From contig CAJNDS010002193.1 in assembly GCA_905221605.1 (NCBI GenBank), positions 152,501-216,500 on the forward strand: a stretch of DNA of 64,000 nt, in the 5' to 3' direction. Position 1 is the stretch's first letter; each line of letters starts with the position of its first letter. The notes beneath the pieces were generated by a model. The model was not told where the DNA came from and searched no databases. It was given only the letters and a program-made list of their open reading frames with translations. This DNA comes from Symbiodinium natans. Lineage: Eukaryota; Sar; Dinophyceae; Suessiales; Symbiodiniaceae. Of the stretch, positions 51,155 through 62,900 are shown piece after piece. A program made the translations under genes and the position numbers.

Positions 51155-53865
51155 CAGAAGCCGACCTGTGCTGAGTTAACGATAAACACATGCACGTCTA
51201 CTTGGGTGGCTGTCAAAATTATGGTCCCTTTTTGGATCCCCATTATAATACGGCACCTAATATTTAGGGTACCCCAAAAAGGGATCATAATTTTGACAAC
51301 CACCCACTTCTGTTTTGATAACAGAGTAACATGACGCGTGGCGGAAGCCCTGGTGCAGACAACCCCAGCGGTCCCAGGGGTTGCTCCTCCCGGTTTTGCT
51401 TTTGAAGAGCCGTGCATGTTGACAGCAAGTTTAGGGTTTAGGGTTTAGGGTTTAGGGTTTAATTAGGGTTTAATTAGGGTTTAGGGTTTAGGGTTTAGGG
51501 TTTGTTGCAAGATGGCAAAAGGACAGCGGAAGCCGGGGCACCGTGCATCAGGGCTCAGTTCACACGTTTTTCCGATTGTGCCCTCACGTCGCGGGCAGGT
51601 CCCTGGAGCAGGCTGGACCCAGATTTTCCTCTTCCTGGGACTCGTCGAGAAGGGCCTCTACACCTACGACCCTACCCGGCAGCCGGGTGCATCTCGGCAT
51701 CGTTGGACTCCCGAAACCTAAACCCGAAGGCGCTGAATCCTGAGCGCCGTACGGCTCAGTTTGGGTTTGAGAAGGCTTCAGGGAAAATTGCGTCGAGAAA
51801 CAGGCAACAGAGGATTCTTTTTCTCTGCGCACATAGGGTTTGATTATTGATTATTGATGGGGTGATAGGACCTGAAGTCCCTCCTCGCGCTGAACTGGCA
51901 CAAAACCCTAAAGCAAAAAACGCATTTTACTCCGAACATCCCCACCCTTAGCACTCCAGGGTCTCTGGTGGGGTTGGGCTCCAGAAAGTCTCTGGGGTTG
52001 GGCACTCCAGGGAGTTTCTGGGGTTGGGCACTCCGTGGGGTTGGGCACTCCCGCGAGGAGAAGACTTCCGGGCGAAGGAGAAGAGTTGAGTAAAATCTAA
52101 CAAACCCCACACCACAGGTGGGGAAAAAAGCTTCACGAGGGCATGAGGTACATGGTGTATAGTAGCTATATCCCCCTTAAAAAATGATATAAAACCCAAG
52201 AGGATATCAAACATGGTGTTTTTATGGAGGTTCTAATGGGAGTATAGGTAGGGGGAGAACATGTACCCAATCCCCTCACTCCCTACTTGGAAACCCGGTT
52301 TTTGGGATCTTGGGGTTGCGCGGCCATGGAGCCGTAAGTTCCAAAGACAAGCCTTCACCGGAAGCCCCGACCTTGGGTTTAAAAGGGCTTCCTGAAAGAG
52401 GCCCTGGTTTAGGGTTTAGGATGTTTATAGGGCTTAGGGTTTAGGATGTTTAGGGTTTAGGGTTTAGGTTGTTTAGGGTTTGGGGTTTGGGGTTTGGGGT
52501 TTGGGGTTTAGGGTTTATAGGGTTTATAGGGTTTAATTCTACTCCCCATGGCCCCACGGAACCCGGAGCCTTCTACCTGATAAGGGCCCCTTGGCCCCTT
52601 CATCCTCCAAGGACTACAAGAACGCTGGCGTTTTGGGCGTGCCGAACGGCAGCACCATGGCTCCTGGCGAAGGCATCGAGAGCTTCCCAAAGCATCCCAA
52701 CTGAGCCTTCCAAAGCCCAGAAGCTCTCCCACAACTTTAACTCCCTCGCCCTCACCACTGGAGGGTCCTAAAGCCCTAAAACCAGCCCAGTACCCTAAGA
52801 CGGCCCGACAACTCCTGCCGTCAGCGCCAGCTGATTCGAGGGCTGTTGGCTCCTTCTTGGGGTCCTTGGGTCAAGGTTTGAGGAAGAGACCCCCCCAAAC
52901 TCCAAACCACCGAGGCTCCCCCAAAAGACCTTAGCCCGAAGATCTCGACGCTTCCAGAGTCCTCAGGCCCTCAGAAGTAGGAGTCGAAGCATGCTATATG
53001 AAGCAGGGCTTATACTTCTATTACTGGTGAGTGTATACAAGGTTCCTTTTTAATATTGGTGAGTGTATACCTTAGGTGTCCTTTTGGGGGCACAAGAAAT
53101 ATATACCCTTCATGTGAGGACCTCCGTTGCATGTTTGTTGAAAGGAAGCTTGGGGAAGCTTCGGGAGGACCAGAGTTATCACAGGAGGTTGTACCCTTGT
53201 TTTTTTTTTTTTTTTTGGGGGGGGGGGGGGGGGGCGTTTAAAAAGATCTAAGGGAACGTGAGGGCCATAGTAGGAGTATGTTCAGGGAAACCTTTAGGGT
53301 TACAACCTGAGGGAGTCTTAACCCCTTGAAATTAAGGCATGTTGGGTTACCTCCCCCCTTTGCGACCAACCCTAAGCCCTGAACCCCAAACCCTATAAAC
53401 CCTAAACCCCAAACCCTATAAACCCTAAACCCGAAACCCTAATCAGAACTTGTGGCTGACCCCAAAGTCCAAGCCCTGAACCAGTTTTTGAACATTTTAC
53501 TTTAGGCTCCGCCTCCCCCCCCCCCCCCCCAAATTTATACACGGCTTCAGTAAAGTATTAGGGTTCACAGCTCAGGGTGCGGGCTGCAAGGTGGGTTGGG
53601 GGGGGGTACTTCCCGGAAAGGAGGGGGAGTAGTTCGGGGGCCCCAGACCTTTGTGGGAAGTACCCCCCCTCCCAAATTATCTTGAAGCCCGAACCCTGAG
53701 CTGTGAACCCTAAGACTTTACTGAAGCCGTGTATGAATTTGGGGGGGGGGGGGGAAGGCGGAGCCTAAGGTGGTTTTCAGGGTTTAGGGTTTGGGACCCG
53801 TGATTTAGGGCTTAGAGTTTCTGGAGGGAAGCAAAAGGGAGGGGGGGGGGGGGGGGGGGGGGGGG

Positions 53866-53936
<71 letters not shown>

Positions 53937-56900
53937 CCCATGCTGTTTGCAACGATGGGGGCGGTCTCCACCCGCCTTTATCCCTAAACCCTAAACCCTA
54001 AACCCTAAACCCCAAACCCCAAACCCTAAACCCCAAAGCCTAAACCCCAAAACCTTAACCCTGCCTGGTCACTCCCTTCCTGAAACCCAAAGCATCCGAA
54101 GCTCAAGCTCTCGGGACATGAGACGTCAACTTGCCTCGGACTTCGGTTTAGGGCTTAGGAGTTCAGTGTTTCGGGTTTAGGGTTTAGGGTTTAGGGCCTC
54201 CGGGCACAGAGACGGTTCAGGGTTTAGGGGTTTACCGGGTCCCTACATCTGAAAACCCCTAAAGCCCTGAGCCCGAAACTCATGGTTTAGGGTTTGGGGG
54301 TTTTTAGGGTCCCCTATATCCTAAAACCCTTAAAGCCCTGAGCCCTAAGCCCCATAAATCCTATACCCTAAACCCTAAACCCCATAAACCCGAAACCCTA
54401 AACCCTAAACCCTAAACCCTAAACCCTAAACCCTAAACCCTAAACCCTAAACCCTAAACCCTAAAAGCCACTAGGCCGCAACCGAAAGCTGAACTCCGAG
54501 CTGGCCAACGGACGGCTGGCCATGATGGCGCCTGGCTCGGCTTTTGTGGGCTCTTTGAGCCCTGGACCTTAAGCCCCCGAAGCCCTCAGCCCTAAGCCCT
54601 AAGCCCGAAGCCCTAAGCCCGAAGCCCTAAGCCCTAAGCCCCAGAAGCCCTAAGCCCCCGAAGCCCTAAGCCCTAAGCCCGAAGCCCGAAGCCCTTAGAC
54701 CCTGAGCCCTAAGCCCGAAGCCCTAAGCCCGAAGCCCTAAGCCCGAAGCCCGAAGCCCTGAGCCCTGAGCCCTAAGCCCTAAGCCCTAAGCCCTAAGCCC
54801 TAAGCCCTAAGCCCTAAGCCCTAAGCCCTAAGCCCGAAGCCCTAAGGCCCCGAGCCCTAAGCCCTTAGACCTTAAGGCCTAAGCCCCCTCAACCCCTTGG
54901 TAGCCCAGTGGTACCCTATTCCCCTTTTTTTGGTTCAAAGGTTCCCCTATAAAGTAACCCAGCCAAAGAAGGGTGCCCTTATTATCATATGGTTACGGGG
55001 CTACGAGCTTCTTGAGCCCCAGACCTTAAGCCCTAAGCCCGAAGCTCTGTCATAGGTGGGTAACATTTTGCGTTTTGCAGGGTACTTAAAACCCACTAAG
55101 GAAAAAACAAATTCAGTTTTTCAATATTATCCCAACCAGCCCTCAACCCTAAACCCTAGACCATATATAAACCTTATTTAGGGTTTAGGGGCTTTAGGGT
55201 TTTGGGATGTTGGGGTTGGGGGGGGGGGTTTCATTGGGTTTTGGTTTTCAGGGTTTAGGGTTTGCACTTGGGGGTGTCGGCTGTCAGCATTGGGGACTGC
55301 GGTTTAGAGTTTGGGGGCTGGGCGTTGAGGCTTTGGGGTTGAGAGTGCCTTAGAAGGGGGTTTAGGGTTTAGGGGTTAAACCCGTCCCCCCCCCCCCCCC
55401 CCCCCCCGAATAAAAGGAATTAAAAATTGACAAAACAAAAAATAAGAAGGAACCCTCAACCCTTCATCCGCGGGACATTTGCAACCCTAAGCCCGAAACC
55501 CAAGACCCAGGGTTTTGTGGGGTGTCTCTCCGTAGTTCATTTCAAGCCCAGGATCGCGCATTCCGAAATACGAAGCCTGACTCCCAGAACCCCCCAACCC
55601 TAAGCCTTAAACCTGAAAACCTAAACCCTAAAACTGAAAAATCACTGTATCCTAAAGCCTATCCCTGGAGAATGCTAAGCCCGAAGCCTTAAAACATGAA
55701 CTAAACCATGAACCTTGAAAACCTGAAGCCCCACACCCTAAATCCTAAACCAGAAAACCTTGAAAACCTAACCCCTCCAAACCTGAAAAAACCCTTGATC
55801 CTAAACCCTACCCAACCCTAAGCCCAAACCTCCAAAACCCTAAATTCGAAGCTCTAAACCTTAACAAAGCCTAGATCCTAAACCCTACATTTCAAAAATC
55901 ACCGAAATTCAAGCCCTAAACCTTAAACATCCTCCACCCTGCATCTCGCAACTTTGGACCCTGCGAAGACGTCTTGCGTAACGGCCAGCACCCAAGTCTC
56001 GGTTTTTCTGAGGCCATTATTGGCATGTTCTTCCAGGCGGGTAGGGTTTTTACTGCTGCTTAAGAACTCCCCAACAAGAAACGTGCATTCTTCCTTATAA
56101 GGGCAGTATGGGGATAAGGTTTGGGGGTTAGGGTGTTTGGATTTAGGGTTAAGGGGGGGGGGTTGTTGGTGCTAAGGGGTTCAGGGTTTTAGTTTTTTGT
56201 TTTTGTTTTGTTTTTTCCCTCCTCCCGCGCTCCCCGGCTTTGCGGGTAGAAGGTTGCGTGGTCCATCAGTGCATGTGAAGCCCTAAACCCCGAACCCGAA
56301 ACTCAAAGCCTTGCACTTTTGGGCCGAGCGGCTGCTTTGGGAAACCCGTTTCGCCTGAAGAACCCGGCTCTCTGTCCAAGACCCCCGGTTGCTTGTAAGA
56401 ACTACAATCTCTTCGGTTCGGGTTGGTCTTGGTAGGGATTAGTTAGGGCTTGGATTTTGGGGTTTTGGGGTTTTAGGGTTTCAGGGTTTTTGGGTTTTTG
56501 GGTTTTGGGGTTTCAGGGTTTTGGGGTTTCAGGGTTTTAGGGTTTCAGAGTTTTCGGGTTTCAGGGTTTTCGGGTTTCAGGAGTTTTGGGTTTTCGGGGT
56601 TCAGGAGTTTTGGGTTTTCGGTGTTCAGGGGTTTTGGGGGTTTGGGGGTTCTAAAGTGCAGGCGACTTTGCGGCACGCCATCCGCAGTGCTACACTCAAC
56701 ACACAAGGTCCTAGATGGAACAACATGGGCCATCGGCACAACTTGCAGCACATCATTCGAAGTTCTGGGAACAGTCCTACCCTAAAGCCTAAACCCTAAA
56801 CCCTAAACCCTGAACCCCAAACCCTAAACCCTAAACCCTAAACTCTAAACCCTAAACCCTAAACCCTAAACCCTATTACCGAGCTTCGCCACCGAGTTTG

Positions 56901-59900
56901 GCGAGGAGCTGGTGTTTCAAACAGTCCATGTCGAGGAATTCCTCTTTGTTCATCGGGTCCGAGTGGGCTTCTTGCTCCCGCATCACATCCGCCAGTTTAG
57001 GGTTTAGGGTTTAGGGTTTAGGGTTTAGGTAGAGGATCGCCTTGATCCTTGTGATCATGGAGGCCAGGAATGCTGATGCGAGCTACGCAGGTTTTTGCCC
57101 AGCTGAGTTTGGGGGGGTTTAGTGTCTAAGGGCTCTAGGGCTTTGGAGCTTGTTTTTTAAGGGGTTTCGGGTTCGTCTCTTTAAGTTTAGGGTTGTAGCG
57201 GCTTTCGGGCTTGCAGGGTTTGAGGTTGCAATTGGGGGATCCAGGGCTTGGGTATGGTGAAAATTATATACCTGGGTTGTGGGGTACGGATTGGGGGAGC
57301 TTCATATCTTCAGGTTTTGGGGCGTAGGATTGTTGTTTAGGAGTTTAGGATTGGGATGTTCCCCCTTATACGAACAGTCCTCAAGAGGGACAATGCTATT
57401 TTTTATTTTTATCATGCGCAAGGACAGTTCGTATAAGGGGGAACATCCCAAGTTTAGGACTTAGGGTTTGGGAGTTAGAGCGGTTTTTGGTGTGTTCGGT
57501 TAGCTCGTTTAAACCCTAAACCCTTAGGATGGCCTGACGGGCAGCGCCTGGGGCGATTGGGCGGCCTACACCGACTCTGGGACATGAAATTGCTGCCCTG
57601 AATCCTAAACCCTACGCCCTAGCCCCTAAAGCCCTAAAGCCCTAAAGCCCTAAAGCCCTAAAGCCCTAAAGCCCCAAAGCCCCAAAGCCCTAAAGCCCTA
57701 AAGCCCCTAAACCCCTAAACCCCTAAACCCCTAAACCCCTAAACCCCTAAACCCCTAAACCCCTAAACCCCTAAACCCCTAAACCCCTAAACCCCTAACC
57801 CTAAACCCCTAAACCCCTAAACCCCTAAACCCAAAACCCCTAAACCCCTAAACCCAAAACCCTAAGGCCAACCCATAGGATTGATGTTGTGGAGGGCCCT
57901 TGTAAGGAACATGCTGCAAAGCTAGTTGCCACAGGCCCCAGAATCCGGCCCAGAAGTGCTGAATGCTGACCGGCGGAGCTTGAAGGATTCAGGCTGAATA
58001 TGGCTGAATACCGAAGTTACGGCACCTGGGGGTCCATCTTCTAAGGCGATCCTACTACTCGAACCCCAATTTGGGGGGGGGGGGGGGTGTCGATTTGAGG
58101 GGTTCGCGAGCCAGCCGAAAATATGTCCCGCCACAAGCAGCGCAACCTTCGGGCCCTACGGGTCCCTGCACCGCAATGAGTTAGGGTTTAGGGTTTAGGG
58201 TTTAGGGTTTAGGGTTTAGGGTTTAGGGTTTAGGGTTTAGGGTTTAGGGTTTAGGGTTTAGGGTTTAGGGTTTAGGGTTTAGGGTTTGGGGTTTAGGGTC
58301 CTTAACAGCACCTTCCCATAGGGTCCCATTTGAAGGGGGTCCGTATTAGCAGGCGGGTCCTTACTATAAGGCGGCCCTTTCTCATTTAGGGTACCCAAAA
58401 AAGGGACCACGATTTACAGGACTCACCGATCCAAGAAAACAAGGCGCACTGCAGAGGATTCGGATTCCGTTGTCTGGGGCTGGCTTGGTTCATATCTAGC
58501 CCCAAACCCTAAACCTTAAACGGTTCTCCAGCCTCTCACCCAGTTTGCTACTGAAAACAAGTCGTCTTTGCATTTCGCCTTTTGTGACTCAGCTTTACCC
58601 TAAACCCAAAGCCCTGTACAGCCCAGTTAGTTAAAAGCATCTGCCACAAGTTTGCAGCCTTCAGACCCACATCCTACAATTAAACCCCTCAACCCTATAC
58701 TTCCTTTAACCCTAAACCCTAAACCCTTAACCCCTCAACCCTAAACCCTGCCATACTCTACCCTTGAAACCCGAGACCCTAACCCTACACCCTAAACCCT
58801 TGTGAAATATCACGTAGTCAAGAGTGTATAGTGTACAGCCGAGTTCACATCTCCTCATATCATACTCCTTTTCATAGAATCCGATACTCATCCCCCTAAT
58901 CATTAGGGGGAGGTAAAATTGCAGCGAGCCATTGATTGGTACAGTTGGCCACCGAAACGGCGAGATATCTTTCTTCAAGTTGAGATTCACATCCAAACAT
59001 ACTTACACCCAGTATCACTTATATCCAAGTACATTTCTTGTGCGTTTCTTCTTACGGATTGGTGCAATGGCTACGGATGAACAATGACGACGACAATGGA
59101 ATGGCCACGGATACACAGATCTACTCTTTCACTCCGCTGCATACCTCACGAACGTGAGAGAGTCAGAGAGATGATATTGCCAAACCACGAATACATCAGG
59201 AAGTCTTTAAATAATCTTTCTTTTGTTGACAAGGAGTCGATGAGACTCGGGGATGAGATGGGTGTGAAATATCACCGAGTCAAGAGTGTATAGCGTACAG
59301 CCGAGATCACATCTCCTCATATCACACACGCCCTCACAGAACCCGATACTCAGCCCCCCAAAGGAGAGGGGGTAAAGTTGACTATTTGTTTATATCTCGC
59401 AGGCCTTGAGCGCTGGCCCTGGAAGCCGAAAAGTCTGCTGCGCAGGAACGCTCTTCACGGATCCCACCTCAAAACCCTAAACCCCAAACCCTAAGCCTTA
59501 AAAAGCCCAAACCCTAAACCCTAAACCCCCAAACCGTCTACTGTAAGCCTTCAGCCCAAGCACGCGACGCCAAGGACTCCCCACTTCGCGCTTTTGAGAA
59601 CGAGCTGGGCGTTCAGGCCGTGCCAGTGGGTTTAGGGTTGGTTTAGGGTTTAGGGTTTAGGGGTTAGGGGTGAGGGGTTAGGGGTTATATAGGGGTTTGG
59701 GGTTTGGGGTTTGGGGTTTAGAGTTTAGGGTCCCCAAATCCTGAAATGGGGGTTTACGGAAATAGGGGGCCCTAAAATAGACCCCCCCCCCCCCCCAATG
59801 TGGGATTCCCTTATAACAAGGACCCCAATAAGGTACCCCGAATATCGTAACCCCTCAACGAGCAACATACAAGTAGAAGCAGCATGCTCATTCTGCTGGC

Positions 59901-62900
59901 ATGGGGGTCTTGTTCCTGGTCATCATCTCCATCCTGTTGTTTGGGCCGGATACCCTCGGCATCTAATTGGTGTAGCTGCTGGAGTTCGTGTCGTCAGGAT
60001 TGAAAATGATCGTATGAATACCCGACACGACGTAATGCCCAATTCTCCTGCCATTCGTACCACAACCAGGGAACATAGGTACATGTAGATGCAGAATGCG
60101 ACCATAACAACAAGGACCAACCTTGGCAGCCCAGTGGTACCCTTTACCCCTTTTTTTTGTTTATGGTTTCCCTTACAAAATAACCAGCCCCAAAAAGGGT
60201 GCCCTTAGCATAATATGGTTACTGGGCTACCATGCACCGGTTGGAAAAGACCCACGTAGGGCAAGGGCAGGAGCCCTGCACCTCTTAAGCGAATCTGCAT
60301 CAGGCGCGGATTAATTCGGGTTCTCGTTGAACTATAGCAGCGTTTTGAGGGTTTTCGGCTTCAGAGTTAATTCGGGTTCTCGTTACATTATCGCAGTCTG
60401 TTAGGGTTTTTAGGCTTCAGGGTGTTAGAGTTTTACGCATTTGGGGACTGCGTTTTTTGTCATGGAGTCATCGAGCCCTGAGAAGCGAGAAAGGACCCCC
60501 GAAGGTAGTAAACCTCACCGCGGAGTCCGCTGCAGGCCCCTGTGGGCTACTTTGACCCAATGGGCATGTCCAAGGATGGTGACGAGAAGACGCTGCTTGG
60601 CCTTTGAGTCACAGAACTCCCGCGCCTTTTCGGTTGAGGGGTTTAGGGGCAGGGGGTTTAAGTGACTCCAAGCCATCATCCCCTAAACCCCCCAAAAACC
60701 TTGCAATTTCAAGAAAACCCAAATGCCCAACCCTAAAACCTAAAACCCTAAAGCCTAACCCCTAAACCCGACAACCCTCGAGCCCCAAAGCCCCAAAACC
60801 CTAAAACCCTAAACCCTAAGCCCTAAAACCCTAAACCCTCAAGCCCTAAAGCCCTAAAACCCTAAACAGTCCTCTTCACTGTGGGCTTTCGTTGAGTGAC
60901 CGAAAGCCTAAATACTCCTCAGCCTATAAACGGAGAATCTACTGAAGGATGTTACCATACCCCTCTAGACACTAAACCCCAAACCCCAAACCCAAAACCC
61001 TAAACCCTAAAGCCTAAACCCACTGTGAATATGTCTTGGATGTAGGGTTTAAGGTTTAGGGTTTAGGGGTTTAGGGGTTTAGGGGTTTAGGGGTTTAGGG
61101 GTTTAGGGGTTTAGGGGTTTAGGGGTTTAGGGTTTTGGGTTTAGGGTTTAGGGTTTAGGGCAGTCCCGCAAGGTTCCTCCGCCGCCGCGAGAGCGAAATC
61201 AAGTGGGGTGCTCGAGGGGGCGGGGGGATGTTTGGGCTTGAGAGGCTTTTGGGGTTGTGCAGTTGTTGGTTTTGCGTTCAGGTTCTTAGGGTCAGTCATA
61301 GTCATAATTCTTTCGGGTTCTGGGTGTAGAGTTTAGGGCTCAGGGTTGGGGAGTTATGTATGTAGGATTCAGGGTGTCGGGAATTGGGGTTTGGCATTTC
61401 TGGGAGCTATAGGGTTTTGCAGGATGAGTTCCTACACGTTAGGGCGATGCTTGGTGTGCGCCTGTGATGGCTGCAAGCATCCCTGAAACTGAGGGGCCCA
61501 AAACCCAAAACCCTAAACCCTAAACCCTAAACTTAACCCTAAACCCTAAACCCTAAACCCTAAACCCTAAACCCTAAACCCTAAACCCTATTGGGGTATA
61601 GGGCCCTACAAGGAGGGATTCTGGGAAAGTCATGTTTGTAGAGTGCTGGGGTTTCTTGGGCCCCTAGAAAACCCGACTCTGCGCCTGAGGTTCATCTTGC
61701 TTTCCCCGTAGCTATATCGGTGCTTAGGAGACACTAGACCCTGGAACGATCAAGCCCTGACCCTCCCAAGTCAAAACCCTAAACCCTAAAGCCTAAACCC
61801 CAAAACCCCAAAACCCCCAAAACCCCAAAACCCCAAAACCCCCAAAACCCCAAACCCCAAAACCCCAAAACCCCCAAACCCCAAAACCTTGAACCCCAAA
61901 CCTTGAACCCCAAACCCCAAGCCCCAAGCCCCAAACCCCAAACCCCAAACCCCAAACCCCAAACCCCAAACCCCAAACCCTAAACCCTAAACCCTAAACC
62001 CTAAACCCTAAACCCTCGACCCCAAACCCTAAACCCCAAACCCCAAACCCCAAACCCCAAACCATAAACCCCAAACCCTAAACCCTAAACCCGAAACCCT
62101 AAACCCTAAACCCTAAGCCCTAAACCCTAAACCCTAAACCCGAAACTAAACCCTAAACCCTGAACCCTAAACCCTAAACCCTAAACCCTAAACCCTAAAC
62201 CCTAAACCCTAAACCCTAAACCCTAAACCCTAAACCCTAACCTAAACCCTAAACCCTAAACCCTAAACCCTAAACCCTAAACCCTAAACCCTAAACCCTA
62301 AACCCTAAACCCTAAACCCTAAACCCTAAACCCTAAACCCTAAACCCCAACCGAATCCGAACCCGAAGCCCCTGAAAGTCGCGCCAGCACCATGCCTTCC
62401 CCTCGAGCTCCCGTAATCTCTGAGCTTGGCATCATCCCAAGCCCCCTCAGCCCTAAACCCTAAACCCTAAACCCTATAAACCCTATAAACCCTATAAACC
62501 CTATAAACCCTATAAACCCTATAAACCCTATAAACCCTATCAACCCTATAAGCCCTATAAACCCTAGAAACCCTATAAACCCTATAAACCCTATAAACCC
62601 TATAAACCCTATAAACCCTATAAACCCTATAAACCCTATAAACCCTATAAACCCTATAAACCCTATAAACCCTATAAACCCGATCAACCCTATAAACCCG
62701 ATCAACCCTATAAACCCTAAACTTGGTCACCCTAAGCCCTAAGCCCTAAGCCCCCCTAAACCTCTCAGCTCCCCCTAAACCCTAAACCCTAAACCCTAAA
62801 CCCTAAACCCTAAGCCTAAACCGCCCTGAGCTCGAACAGAAATTTCAGTACGTCGGATTGCCAGAGCCCACGCGAGGAACGGACGCGTGGCCATGTTCGC

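Noticed and set aside
62460-62730. ORFs with GFIGFI or VYRVYR repeats
   Set aside because: Open only because the 9-bp array has no stop in those frames; no start context or homology.
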